The translations under genes were made by a program, and so were the position numbers. Of a stretch of DNA of 64,000 bases, positions 50,823 to 59,213 are shown piece after piece; positions within the stretch are counted from its first letter, which is position 1, and every line of letters begins with the position of its first letter. The DNA comes from Chitinophaga sp. YR627 (GTDB lineage: Bacteria; Bacteroidota; Bacteroidia; Chitinophagales; Chitinophagaceae). The stretch spans positions 744,001-808,000 of the forward strand of contig NZ_FOUX01000006.1 in the NCBI RefSeq assembly GCF_900114995.1, in the 5' to 3' direction. Below the pieces are notes generated by a model. It had not been told where the DNA came from. It saw only the letters and a list, made by a program, of their open reading frames with translations, and made no database searches.

Positions 50823-52880
50823 TTACATAAACAGAGACAGGAACAGGTCGATGATCTTGATACCGATAAAGGGTATGAGTACCCCGCCAAAACCATAGAT
50901 CAGGAGGTTCCTGCGTAATAAGGCGCTTGCACCAATAGGTTTGTATGCGACGCCTTTGAGTGCCAGTGGGATCAATGCAGGAATAATGATAGCATTGAAG
51001 ATCACGGCAGAAAGAATAGCGCTCTCCGGAGAAGCAAGGTGCATGATATTCAGACCCTGCAATGCTGGAATAGCGGTTACAAAGAGAGCTGGTACGATGG
51101 CAAAGTATTTTGCCACGTCGTTTGCGATAGAAAAGGTGGTGAGTGTACCGCGGGTCATCAGTAACTGTTTACCGATTTCCACGATCTCAATGAGTTTGGT
51201 AGGGTCATTATCCAGATCCACCATGTTGCCGGCTTCTTTTGCTGCCTGCGTACCGCTGTTCATGGCGACGCCTACGTCTGCCTGGGCCAGCGCAGGTGCG
51301 TCATTGGTACCATCACCCATCATGGCTACCAGTTTACCACCTTCCTGTTCTTTACGGATATAGATCATTTTATCCTCTGGCTTAGCCTCTGCGATAAAGT
51401 CGTCTACACCTGCCTTTTCAGCGATATATTTTGCGGTCAGTGGGTTATCACCCGTCACCATTACTGTTTTTACACCCATACGGCGCAGGCGTTCGAAACG
51501 CTCACGGATACCTGGTTTAATGATATCCTGTAATTCGATCACACCAATAACCTGTTCGTTACGGCTTACCACCAGTGGCGTACCACCATTGGAAGAGATC
51601 TCTTTTACTTTCTCTTCCATTGCCTGTGGGAATGGATGGCCTGCTTTACCGACGATGTTACGGATAGCATCAAAGGCGCCTTTACGGATACGCACGCCAT
51701 CGAGGTTGATACCACTGCTACGGGTCTCTGCGGTGAATTCGATGAAGGTAGCATCCTCACTATTCAGCTGACTGGCTTTGATACCTTTTTCAGCTGCCAG
51801 TTCGATGATGGATTTACCTTCAGGTGTTTCATCCGCCAGGGATGCCAGTGCACAGGCTTCGAAGAATTCTTTCTTGCCTATCTCATAAGCTGGCCAGAAG
51901 TGCGTGGCTTTACGGTTACCGATGGTGATGGTACCTGTTTTGTCCAGCAGGAGGGTATCAATATCACCAGCTGTTTCTACCGCTTTACCACTCTTCGTGA
52001 TAACATTGGCTCTCAGTGCGCGGTCCATTCCCGCGATACCGATCGCACTGAGCAGTCCGCCGATTGTTGTAGGTATTAAGCACACGAATAATGAAACAAA
52101 TGCTGCGATGGTGATCGGCGTGTTGGCATAGTCACCAAAGGGCTTTAAGGTCACACAAACGATGGTGAAGACCAGCGTGAAACTTGCCAGCAGGATGGTC
52201 AGGGCAATTTCGTTAGGCGTCTTCTGGCGACTGGCGCCTTCTACCAGTGCGATCATTTTGTCCAGGAAGCTTTCGCCCGGGTCAGTAGTTACACGTACTT
52301 TGATGCGATCGCTCAATACTTTCGTACCACCGGTTACAGAGGATTTGTCACCACCTGATTCCCGGATCACAGGAGCAGATTCCCCGGTGATGGCAGATTC
52401 ATCGATCGTAGCAAGACCCTGGATGATCTCTCCATCCATCGGGATCATATCACCAGCTTCGCAGACAAAGAAATCACCTTTACGGAGCTGTGAAGAAGGA
52501 ACGATCTTGATCTCGTTGGTATATATTTCACCTATTGCCATTACTTTTTTGGCAGGTGTTTCTTCTCTTGTTTTACGCAGACTTTCAGCCTGTGCCTTAC
52601 CTCTTGCTTCTGCGATCGCTTCAGCGAAATTGGCAAAAAGAAGGGTCAGCAGCAGGATGATAAATACTGCGAGATTGTATCCAAAGGAACCTTGCTTTGT
52701 ATCGCCGGTAAAAGCGGTATATAGTGTAACGGCCAGCATGATAGCGGTACCTATCTCTACGGTGAACATCACCGGATTACGAAACATGATCTTCGGAGAC
52801 AGTTTCATGAAGGCCTGCTTCAGGGCGCCGCTTACGAGGGCCGGTTCGAAGAGTTTAGTTTTATGATTATTTTCAGACAT
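50823..52880 (-). CDS. kdpB: Potassium-transporting ATPase ATP-binding subunit (P-type)
   Basis: The 685-residue P-type ATPase subunit couples ATP hydrolysis to potassium entry through KdpA. Seen are the TGES motif (165-168, in IDESAITGESAP), the membrane helix with CLIPTTIGGLLSAIGIAGMD, the phosphorylated Asp313 in LLDKTGTITIGNRKATHFW, the nucleotide-binding KGAFD, and the hinge MMGDGTNDAPALAQADVGVA. TM helices are clear at about 40-60, 70-90, 225-275 and in the last 100 residues. It lies between kdpA (85-base gap) and kdpC. Ser162 in the stretch before TGES corresponds to the inhibitory phosphorylation site known in E. coli. Very secure. Confidence 0.98.
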   Translation of the reverse strand: MSENNHKTKLFEPALVSGALKQAFMKLSPKIMFRNPVMFTVEIGTAIMLAVTLYTAFTGDTKQGSFGYNLAVFIILLLTLLFANFAEAIAEARGKAQAESLRKTREETPAKKVMAIGEIYTNEIKIVPSSQLRKGDFFVCEAGDMIPMDGEIIQGLATIDESAITGESAPVIRESGGDKSSVTGGTKVLSDRIKVRVTTDPGESFLDKMIALVEGASRQKTPNEIALTILLASFTLVFTIVCVTLKPFGDYANTPITIAAFVSLFVCLIPTTIGGLLSAIGIAGMDRALRANVITKSGKAVETAGDIDTLLLDKTGTITIGNRKATHFWPAYEIGKKEFFEACALASLADETPEGKSIIELAAEKGIKASQLNSEDATFIEFTAETRSSGINLDGVRIRKGAFDAIRNIVGKAGHPFPQAMEEKVKEISSNGGTPLVVSRNEQVIGVIELQDIIKPGIRERFERLRRMGVKTVMVTGDNPLTAKYIAEKAGVDDFIAEAKPEDKMIYIRKEQEGGKLVAMMGDGTNDAPALAQADVGVAMNSGTQAAKEAGNMVDLDNDPTKLIEIVEIGKQLLMTRGTLTTFSIANDVAKYFAIVPALFVTAIPALQGLNIMHLASPESAILSAVIFNAIIIPALIPLALKGVAYKPIGASALLRRNLLIYGFGGVLIPFIGIKIIDLFLSLFM

Positions 52881-52965
52881 GATAATTCAAAGTTTTACGA
52901 AACAGGGTTTTCACAGGATAGGCACTTTCAATCTCAATAGTGCTATAGGATAATAACTGAGGGCG

Positions 52966-54678
52966 TCAGTAGGACTGGAAATATTCTGCGATAGGACCCA
53001 GGGTCAGTGCAGGAAAGAATGCCAGTGCCGCAACGATCATGATGACTGCATAGGTCATGATACCGAATGTGGTGGTGTCTGTCTGCAGGGTACCCGCGGA
53101 TTCAGGGATATATTTCTTTTTAGCCAGGATACCTGCGATGGCGACAGGTCCTATGATAGGGATAAACCGGCCAAGTATCATAACTATACCCGTTGAAATA
53201 TTCCAGAAGATATTGTTGTCTGCTAAACCTTCAAAGCCGGAGCCGTTGTTGGCAGAGGAAGAAGTATATTCATACAGCATCTCGGAGAATCCGTGATTGG
53301 ATGGATTGTTGAACCAGTTAGCCGGTTGAACGGACCATGCCATCTGTGGATGATGTGCTGCAAAGTAGGCGGACAATGCCGTACCCACCAGGATCAGGAA
53401 GGGATGGAACAAGGCGATGATCGCCGCAATTTTCATTTCCCTGGCTTCTACCTTACGTCCCATGAATTCAGGCGTACGTCCGACCATCAGTCCGGAGATA
53501 AACACCGCAATGATCAGGAAGATAAAGTAGTTCAGTAATCCCACACCTTTACCCCCATAGAAACAGTTGGTCATCATACCCAGCATCTGCATGGCGCCTG
53601 AAAGCGGCATGGAGCTATCGTGCATAGAGTTGACCGAACCGGTAGAGATGATGGTAGTCATTACCTGCCAGTAGGCAGATGCGGGCACACCGATACGCAC
53701 CTCTTTACCTTCCATGGCGGTAATGTCTTTCAGCCCCAGGTGATGCAGTAAAGGATTACCGCTTATTTCCGAGATCATGTTTGGTATCATGAGCGTCAGC
53801 ATACCAGCTGTCATGACGCCAAAGATGACATAGCCCAGTTTTTTTCTGCGGATGAAGAAGCCGAATGCGAAGATCAGGGCCATTGGCAGGATCACCTGTG
53901 CAACGATCTCAACGACGTTGGTGAAGTAGTTCGGATTTTCCAGTGGGTGTGCTGAGTTGGTGCCGAACCATCCACCGCCGTTGGTACCGAGGTGTTTGAT
54001 GGCGATCATACCGGCCGCAGGACCTCTCGATACCTGTACAGAGTCGCCCTGTAACGTAACGATACTGTCTTTGCCGTCAAAGCTGGCAGGCGTACCGTTA
54101 AAGGCGAGAATGACCGCCATAATGATACTGAGCGGTAACAGTATACGTGTGATCGTTTTGGTGAAGAATACGAAGAAGTTACCCAGTTTCTCGGTGGTCT
54201 TCTCTGCAAAAGCCCTGAAGAGTACTGCTACTGCGGCAACGCCGGTAGCTGCGGATACGAATTGCAGGAAGGTGATGACGATCAGCTGGGAAAGATAGGT
54301 AACGCCGGTTTCTCCGGAGTAGTGCTGCAGGTTACAGTTTACGAGGAAACTGATCGCTGTATTGAAAGCCAGGTCCGGTGTCATATCCGGGTTACCATCC
54401 GGATTGAGTGGGAGATGAGACTGGAATAACAGGATAAAGAAGGCATATATGAGCCATACCAGGTTAATGGATAACAGGGCGGCCATGTGTTGCTTCCAGT
54501 TCATCTCTTTATGAGGATCTATACCGCAGATACGGTATATAAAACGCTCTACGGGAGTCAGGAAGTCTGTGATAGTGCGTTCCCCCTGGAAAACTTTTGC
54601 AATATATTTTCCGAGCGGGAATGCGATCACGAGTGTTAGTATAAAGGTGAGGATGACACCTATTATTTCGCTGTTCAT
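52966..54678 (-). CDS. kdpA: Potassium-transporting ATPase channel-like subunit A
   Basis: The 570-residue KdpA is a polytopic subunit of the superfamily of K+ transporters with four M1-P-M2-like repeats. Filter regions are visible: SFLVNCNLQHYSGETGVTYL, HLGTNGGGWFGTNSAHPLEN, IISTGSVNSMHDSSMPLSGA and TSSSANNGSGFEGLADNNIF. The N-terminus (MNSEIIGVILTFILTLVIAF) is hydrophobic, as usual. It follows kdpF by 19 bases and heads the large subunits of the operon. It forms the potassium entry path in the inner membrane. Very secure. Confidence 0.98.
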   Translation of the reverse strand: MNSEIIGVILTFILTLVIAFPLGKYIAKVFQGERTITDFLTPVERFIYRICGIDPHKEMNWKQHMAALLSINLVWLIYAFFILLFQSHLPLNPDGNPDMTPDLAFNTAISFLVNCNLQHYSGETGVTYLSQLIVITFLQFVSAATGVAAVAVLFRAFAEKTTEKLGNFFVFFTKTITRILLPLSIIMAVILAFNGTPASFDGKDSIVTLQGDSVQVSRGPAAGMIAIKHLGTNGGGWFGTNSAHPLENPNYFTNVVEIVAQVILPMALIFAFGFFIRRKKLGYVIFGVMTAGMLTLMIPNMISEISGNPLLHHLGLKDITAMEGKEVRIGVPASAYWQVMTTIISTGSVNSMHDSSMPLSGAMQMLGMMTNCFYGGKGVGLLNYFIFLIIAVFISGLMVGRTPEFMGRKVEAREMKIAAIIALFHPFLILVGTALSAYFAAHHPQMAWSVQPANWFNNPSNHGFSEMLYEYTSSSANNGSGFEGLADNNIFWNISTGIVMILGRFIPIIGPVAIAGILAKKKYIPESAGTLQTDTTTFGIMTYAVIMIVAALAFFPALTLGPIAEYFQSY

Positions 54679-54697
54679 TTATTAAAACGGTTTGAGA

Positions 54698-54778
54698 TCA
54701 GAATTTTTCAGGTTTCAGGAGAACATACACCAGGTATATAAAAACCAGGATGGATATAATCAGCAATAATGTCATCAT
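54698..54778 (-). CDS. kdpF: KdpF small subunit, 26 residues
   Basis: A short minus-strand frame from ATG 54778 encodes one membrane helix (MMTLLLIISILVFIYLVYVL) and ends LLKPEKF, the KdpF hallmark (leucine pair, then KPEKF). It is 19 bases before kdpA. A second in-frame ATG at 54775 is the alternative start. It stabilises the KdpABC complex in the membrane. Position, length and the end motif make this call strong even though the gene is very short. Confidence 0.9.
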   Translation of the reverse strand: MMTLLLIISILVFIYLVYVLLKPEKF

Positions 54779-54788
54779 AAATATTCAT

Positions 54789-54872
54789 TTATATGTTTTC
54801 GAAGAAATCCAGTGATTTATAAAAGAGATAAAAGCAGACCAGCATAATGAGCAGGTAGATTGCGATCAACAT
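54789..54872 (-). CDS. Small membrane protein upstream of kdpF, 27 residues
   Basis: A minus-strand frame from ATG 54872 encodes MLIAIYLLIMLVCFYLFYKS followed by LDFFENI. It is a single membrane helix with a short aromatic and acidic tail. It ends 10 bases before the kdpF start and begins 30 bases after the stop of the DUF7674-like gene, so it fits the operon spacing exactly. It is not a KdpF by its end, which lacks KPEKF. It may be an extra single-span subunit or regulator of the pump. Too short for a statistical gene call; context is the main support. Confidence 0.6.
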   Translation of the reverse strand: MLIAIYLLIMLVCFYLFYKSLDFFENI

Positions 54873-54902
54873 AGTAACTGTGTTTTTATTGATAGTAATT
54901 AA

Positions 54903-55262
54903 TTAAACGCCTGGTTTTAATACCTGCTGGATGTAGAGGGAGAAGAGTACAGCGGGCATTACACGCTGTATTTCCAGCCATTCCTGGCGACTGCAGGACA
55001 TCCTGAAACTGGAGAAAGAGAAAATGAATACATTTTCAACGGCTGTTTTCACCAGCTGGTTACCGCGGTTGTAGATCTTTTCGGCCAGCAGCATACAAAG
55101 TTGTACCTGACGCAGCTGGTGTTGTTGTAACATCTTCGCCGTATAGTTAGCCAATACTTTTACAGAGAGATATGCACTTCCGAATACAGGGGCACGTACA
55201 ATTTCCTTTTGTATTTCTGGTATTTCATCCGCTATCTGAGCGGCGGCTTCATATTGGTTCAT
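54903..55262 (-). CDS. DUF7674-like cytoplasmic protein, first gene of the kdp operon
   Basis: The 119-residue protein is all-alpha and soluble: MNQYEAAAQIADEIPEIQKE, SVKVLANYTAKMLQQHQLRQ, VQLCMLLAEKIYNRGNQLVK, TAVENVFIFSFSSFRMSCSR, and a C-terminal helix PAVLFSLYIQQVLKPGV. The layout recalls the DUF7674 group of Bacteroidota proteins, some of which sit near Kdp genes; this match is from memory and moderate. It comes first in the kdp transcript, 30 bases before the 27-residue ORF. A candidate sigma-54 promoter lies 26 bases upstream of its start. A regulatory role in potassium uptake is plausible but not shown. Confidence 0.72.
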   Translation of the reverse strand: MNQYEAAAQIADEIPEIQKEIVRAPVFGSAYLSVKVLANYTAKMLQQHQLRQVQLCMLLAEKIYNRGNQLVKTAVENVFIFSFSSFRMSCSRQEWLEIQRVMPAVLFSLYIQQVLKPGV

Positions 55263-55287
55263 AAAAATTGATTTACGTCCCTTATAA

Positions 55288-55303
55288 GGCGAATGGCATG
55301 CCC
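55288..55303 (-). promoter_or_regulatory. Candidate sigma-54 promoter of the kdp operon
   Basis: On the minus strand GGGCATGCCATTCGCC aligns with the sigma-54 consensus (GG at -24 and GC at -12, ten bases between). RNA would start near 55276, leaving a 14-base leader. A sigma-54-dependent regulator is encoded 2 kb away. One substitution in each half keeps this tentative. Confidence 0.35.
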
Positions 55304-55394
55304 GATCCTGGAAATGGGCCTGTTTAATCCTGTATGTTGTTTGTTGTCAATGTTTTATGAAATATGGTATGCGTTTTTTGGGAGGCATGCCAGC

Positions 55395-55420
55395 TTAAAA
55401 ACCCTCTCATTTTGAGAGAG
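55395..55420 (-). terminator. Leader terminator-like hairpin before kdp operon
   Basis: Read on the minus strand, CTCTCA and TGAGAG arms with a 3-base AAA loop are followed by GG and five T. No minus-strand gene precedes it, so it may end a short leader RNA about 130 bases before the kdp operon. Confidence 0.5.
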
Positions 55421-55574
55421 CGGTTTATCAATTTGGGGGAGGCTGATTTTCGTCCCTTCACTTGTCCGGTTGACAGTTCAATTTGTCTGAACTACCCGTT
55501 TCTACTTCTCTTTCTTTCCGTTTTGGCGTCCATTTGTACTGTAATTAATTGTAACACTCACAATATTAAATAGC

Positions 55575-56369
55575 ATGAATATGAGACTAGTTAGCGTGTT
55601 TTTTTTCAGCGTAGCACTTATTGGAATGTTTATCGCAATGGTAGCTTTCTCTGATCTGCGCAATGAAAAGGTCATCAAGCATTTGCAGACGACGACGGAC
55701 AGCAGGGGATTTGCTGTGGTAGAACTTTTTACTTCAGAGGGATGCTCCAGTTGTCCGCCGGCGGATGAACTGATGGGGAAGATCGAAAAAGGCAATAAAA
55801 ATGAAAGCATTTATATACTGGCGTATCATGTTGACTACTGGGACAGACAGGGTTGGAAAGATAAATTCAGTGACCATGCGTATTCACAGCGACAGGAGGC
55901 TTATGCCAACTGGCTGAATCTGTCCGGTGTCTATACACCACAGCTGGTAGTTAATGGTACCAATGAATATATAGGTTCTGACGAGCATTCTGTAGTAGGC
56001 GGTATTGCAGATGCACTTAACCAGAAATCAGCAACGACACTGACGCTGCATAGCGTAAAAGATGGTGGCAAACTGACCATCAGTCATGAAGAAACAGAGG
56101 TGAAGAAAAATACAAAGCTGTTACTGGCGCTGGTACAGAAAGATGGTGAAAGTAATGTAAGAGCAGGTGAAAATGCGGGTAGAAAATTATCTCATGTACA
56201 GATCGTAAGGGCTTTAAAGGAAGTACCTGCAGGCGATAAAAAAGAGGTAACACTGGAGCTGCCAGCTGATTTTGCTACAAATGGATGGGAGCTGATCGGC
56301 TTTTTACAGAACAGCAGTAATGGACATATCATCGCCGCAACAAAAGTTGATTTTCAGACAAATAACTAA
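55575..56369 (+). CDS. DUF1223 secreted thioredoxin-like protein
   Basis: The 264-residue protein has an N-terminal signal anchor (RLVSVFFFSVALIGMFIAMV). The DUF1223 domain starts with FAVVELFTSEGCSSCPPADE, a thioredoxin-like strand and a C-S-S-C redox pair, then YILAYHVDYWDRQGWKDKFS, the repeat SQRQEAYANWLNLSGVYTPQ, and LVVNGTNEYIGSDEHSVVGG. The last third is beta-rich (KLLLALVQKDGESNVRAGEN). It is a periplasmic or surface protein that may handle disulfide or peroxide chemistry; no reaction is established. An Ohr/OsmC gene follows by 37 bases, so both may belong to an oxidative-stress response. Family call is strong. Confidence 0.9.
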   Translation: MNMRLVSVFFFSVALIGMFIAMVAFSDLRNEKVIKHLQTTTDSRGFAVVELFTSEGCSSCPPADELMGKIEKGNKNESIYILAYHVDYWDRQGWKDKFSDHAYSQRQEAYANWLNLSGVYTPQLVVNGTNEYIGSDEHSVVGGIADALNQKSATTLTLHSVKDGGKLTISHEETEVKKNTKLLLALVQKDGESNVRAGENAGRKLSHVQIVRALKEVPAGDKKEVTLELPADFATNGWELIGFLQNSSNGHIIAATKVDFQTNN

Positions 56370-56406
56370 TTATTCAATACAACGTAACGAACAAAAATTC
56401 TGATAT

Positions 56407-56856
56407 ATGGAAACGAACAACACAACAACAGCAACAGTATTTACTCCCGTAGAAAAGGTATTATATACAGGCAGAACCCATACGACAGGCGGCAGGGATG
56501 GCGTATCCCGCAGCGATGACGGTAAACTGGATATTCAGCTGACCTCTCCAGGTTTCCCTGGTTTTGGTACGAATCCGGAACAGTTGTTTGCCGCTGGCTG
56601 GTCCGCCTGTTTTATCGGTGCGATGAGACTGGCTGCCGGGCAACAGCATATGAGATTGCCGGAAGGCAGTTATGTGGATGCGGAAGTGGACCTGGGTTCC
56701 AATACCAATGGTTTCCAGTTACAGGCCCGTTTGAAGATACACCTGCCAGGTCTGGATACAGAAACGGCTCAGTTACTGGTAGATACAGCCCATAAGACTT
56801 GTCCATATTCCAAAATGTCCAGGGGTAATATCGATGTGAACATCAGCCTGGTCTGA
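56407..56856 (+). CDS. Ohr/OsmC-family organic hydroperoxide reductase
   Basis: The 149-residue protein shows the Ohr layout: VEKVLYTGRTHTTGGRDGVS at the start, LDIQLTSPGFPGFGTNPEQL, then FAAGWSACFIGAMRLAAG with the first catalytic Cys, and KTCPYSKMSRGNIDVNISLV with the second. The Arg that activates the peroxidatic Cys is likely in GGRDG or GRTHT. It reduces organic hydroperoxides with dihydrolipoyl or bacillithiol-like partners in the cytoplasm. It follows the DUF1223 gene and precedes a terminator. Family call is very secure. No OhrR gene is beside it; the regulator is unknown. Confidence 0.94.
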   Translation: METNNTTTATVFTPVEKVLYTGRTHTTGGRDGVSRSDDGKLDIQLTSPGFPGFGTNPEQLFAAGWSACFIGAMRLAAGQQHMRLPEGSYVDAEVDLGSNTNGFQLQARLKIHLPGLDTETAQLLVDTAHKTCPYSKMSRGNIDVNISLV

Positions 56857-56918
56857 ATCGTAGGTTAGAATGGTGTGCGGGTGATAAGCCGGCATGTACC
56901 CTGGTGCTGTGAATCGGT

Positions 56919-56950
56919 GACTCCTGCCTTTGGGCGGGAGTCTTTTCTTT
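56919..56950 (+). terminator. Intrinsic terminator after Ohr gene
   Basis: GACTCCTGCC (56919-56928) pairs with GGCGGGAGTC (56933-56942), followed by TTTTCTTTT. Confidence 0.85.
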
Positions 56951-56961
56951 TATATTATAAT

Positions 56962-57059
56962 GTCATTATGACCTTACTTTTCCGTCATTTCTTCGATGTT
57001 TCTTCGCTCTAAAGCGGCTAAACATGCTGGTAATACTGGAAAAGTAACGGCATAATGAC
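56962..57059. repeat. Long hairpin element between convergent genes
   Basis: Arms of 22 bases (56962-56983 and 57038-57059) pair at 20 positions: GTCATTATG with CATAATGAC and TTACTTTTCC with GGAAAAGTAA. The 54-base middle folds again (ATGTTT with AAACAT, CGCT with AGCG). The T run expected of a terminator is missing. It may be a MITE-like remnant or a structured site. Confidence 0.75.
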
Positions 57060-57097
57060 GGTGTAATACGGAGATCCAGTGGGTTTCAGCCGAATGG

Positions 57098-58447
57098 TTA
57101 TTGCTGCTGATTGAGTCCGTATTCTTCTATCTTACGATAGAGAGTCGCCAGACCGATATTCAGCAGGCGGGCGGCCTCTGTTTTATTGTTTTTAGTATGA
57201 TGTAAAACCCTGATAATGTGTAATTTTTCGACACTGGCGAGATCGAAGGCGGAGAGTGGTGTACTGGCTTTATCTGCTATCTGAAGGTCCAGCGGAAGGT
57301 GTTCGACTGCCAGGTCATCACCACCGGCCATAATAACCGCCCTTTCCAGCACGTTTTTAAGTTCGCGGATATTCCCCTTCCATTCATGCAGCTGGAGCTT
57401 TTCGATAAAGGCAGGGGTAACTTTCTGCTTGCGCTGATTGATTTTCGCAGAGAAAATTCCCACAAAATACTCTACCAGCTGCGGAATATCTTTCTTACGT
57501 TCCCGCAGGGGAGGGAGGGTGATGGCGAATACGTTGAGACGGTAATACAGATCTTCCCGGAAATGGCCCTTTTGAGACTCTTCCTTGAGGTCGCGGTTAG
57601 TGGCCGCAATAATCCTCACATTCACCTTTGTGGGCTTTGTATCGCCTACTTTGATGAATTCGCCGGTTTCCAGTACCCGCAGTAGTTTACTCTGGAGGTC
57701 CAGGGGCATTTCCCCGATCTCGTCGAGGAAAATGGTGCCGGTATTGGCCTCTTCTATCAGCCCTTTTTTATCGCGGTTAGCATTGGTAAAAGCGCCTGCT
57801 TTATAGCCAAACAACTCACTTTCCAGTAACTCACGACTGAACGCACTGCAGTTCAGGGCGACAAACGGCTTGCCATTGCGTTTACTGTTGTTATGGATGG
57901 CCTGGGCAAATACTTCCTTACCGGTACCCGTTTCGCCCAGTAATAACACGGTCGTATCAGCCGGGGCTACTTTACTGGCCTGTTCTATGGCTTCCCGGAT
58001 AGGGCGGGATGTACCCAGGATGGTGTCAAAGCTGTATTTTTTACCGACCTGGCTTTCCAGTTTTTCGATACGTTTCTGCAGCTGTACCTTTTCCAAAGCC
58101 CTGTTAAGTAACGGAATAATACGGTTATTGTCGTCTCCTTTGGTGAGGTAGTCAAAAGCACCGTTTTTGATCGCCTGCACGCCATCGGGTATGTTCCCGT
58201 ATGCGGTGAGCAGTATGATCTCTATGGACGGATATTTCTCCTTGATCGTTCGGGCATAGTCTACACCACTGCCATCGGGTAGTTTTACGTCACAGAGTAC
58301 GACGTCTATTTCTTCTTTTTCGATTATTTTCTGGGCACTTTTGATATTACCGGCTTCGAGTACGTTAAAACCTTCCAGTGCGATAATCCTTTTCGTCAGA
58401 CTGCGCAGTTTCTCTTCATCATCTATTATAAGGACAGTTCCGGGCAT
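57098..58447 (-). CDS. Sigma-54-dependent response regulator (NtrC-like)
   Basis: The 449-residue regulator starts at ATG 58447 (MPGTVLIIDDEEKLRSLTKR); the open frame runs to 58636 but would overlap the divergent lipoprotein gene. Residues 1-120 are a receiver with phospho-acceptor Asp53 (VVLCDVKLPDGSG). Residues about 140-370 are the sigma-54 AAA+ domain: Walker A GETGTGKEVF (171-180), the sigma-54 contact loop GAFTNA (218-223, Asn in place of Gly in the usual GAFTGA), and Walker B GTIFLDEIG (237-245). The C-terminus is a Fis-type helix-turn-helix (NKTEAARLLNIGLATLYRKI). No kinase gene adjoins it; the kinase at 46693 in the kdp operon is the nearest. It may control the kdp promoter. Family secure; target inferred. 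Confidence 0.94.
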   Translation of the reverse strand: MPGTVLIIDDEEKLRSLTKRIIALEGFNVLEAGNIKSAQKIIEKEEIDVVLCDVKLPDGSGVDYARTIKEKYPSIEIILLTAYGNIPDGVQAIKNGAFDYLTKGDDNNRIIPLLNRALEKVQLQKRIEKLESQVGKKYSFDTILGTSRPIREAIEQASKVAPADTTVLLLGETGTGKEVFAQAIHNNSKRNGKPFVALNCSAFSRELLESELFGYKAGAFTNANRDKKGLIEEANTGTIFLDEIGEMPLDLQSKLLRVLETGEFIKVGDTKPTKVNVRIIAATNRDLKEESQKGHFREDLYYRLNVFAITLPPLRERKKDIPQLVEYFVGIFSAKINQRKQKVTPAFIEKLQLHEWKGNIRELKNVLERAVIMAGGDDLAVEHLPLDLQIADKASTPLSAFDLASVEKLHIIRVLHHTKNNKTEAARLLNIGLATLYRKIEEYGLNQQQ

Positions 58448-58568
58448 AAAATTATTTGGCTGCAAATTACATATTCTTTGGAATCTTGATAGGGGAACTG
58501 TTGGCTTTGGTAATATGACTGGGAAATATGCGGATAAATATTGATCTTGTTTCCCAATCCCTATCATT

Positions 58569-59213
58569 ATGAGAATTTTGTTATTTGTATTATTCTTATC
58601 TGCATGCTGTAATATAAAAGAAGAACAGCTGATCATTCCTGCTCATTCGAAGAAGGTAGTTGCCCGATTGATGGATAGCCTGGGAACGGTAACATTATAT
58701 ATACCTGAGCGATTTGATACTTCATTTACCTGGATACATTGGTCTGATAACTCGCCATCTGATCTTACGAAATGCCGTTTTCAGTCTAAAAAGGATGTGA
58801 TTTTTAAAGAGAGCGGTTTTTTCTACGAAATGCGGGAGGATTCTGTAGATCAATTGACGATATCGTATCCTGCGCACTTAAGTGAAATAAAAGATGGACA
58901 TACTGCATGGATACGTCAAATGAATGAACAATTCCGGATATTCTCCGCTACCGAAGGAAGAAAGGCAGATGAGATATTGATTGATACGTCCTTTACAGTA
59001 CGTGACAGATTGTTTTCAGTGACAGGCACCCGTTTTTATGCTCGCGCTATTAAACGCACACTCTATGAGTTAAATGCAGTGACAGCGGTAAGAGGATTAC
59101 CAATAAAGTTTGAATTTAAAATCATTCAACAAGGAGAATATTTAATATCTGAAAAATTCGTTTCCGACGCAATCGATGTTATCAAAACTATCGGATTTTC
59201 GACACATATTTAG
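58569..59213 (+). CDS. Lipoprotein, 214 residues, unknown function
   Basis: I do not recognise the family. The signal peptide is short (MRILLFVLFLSAC) with lipobox LSAC, so Cys13 is probably lipidated. The mature protein is mixed alpha/beta: IIPAHSKKVVARLMDSLGTV, LYIPERFDTSFTWIHWSDNS, AWIRQMNEQFRIFSATEGRK, and a C-terminal stretch YARAIKRTLYELNAVTAVRG with EFKIIQQGEYLISEKFVSDA. It may be an envelope protein. It is divergent from the response-regulator gene, 121 bases between starts, and is followed by paired overlapping hairpins. The region of these genes is AT-rich. Confidence 0.75.
   Translation: MRILLFVLFLSACCNIKEEQLIIPAHSKKVVARLMDSLGTVTLYIPERFDTSFTWIHWSDNSPSDLTKCRFQSKKDVIFKESGFFYEMREDSVDQLTISYPAHLSEIKDGHTAWIRQMNEQFRIFSATEGRKADEILIDTSFTVRDRLFSVTGTRFYARAIKRTLYELNAVTAVRGLPIKFEFKIIQQGEYLISEKFVSDAIDVIKTIGFSTHI

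Larger units (their letters stand above)
55263..55574. other. Divergent control region between kdp operon and DUF1223 gene
   Basis: No gene is seen in 312 bases. It holds a minus-strand GG-N10-GC element (55288-55303), a minus-strand hairpin with T5 (55395-55420) and a 19-base palindrome AGTTCA-N7-TGAACT (55475-55493). The palindrome may be an operator for either side. Confidence 0.45.

Noticed and set aside
54698..54780. Alternative longer frame over kdpF starting at the ATG near 54786 on the minus strand
   Set aside because: That frame reads MNIYDDIIADYIHPGFYIPG and stops early without a membrane helix; the frame from 54778 gives the KdpF hallmark ending.
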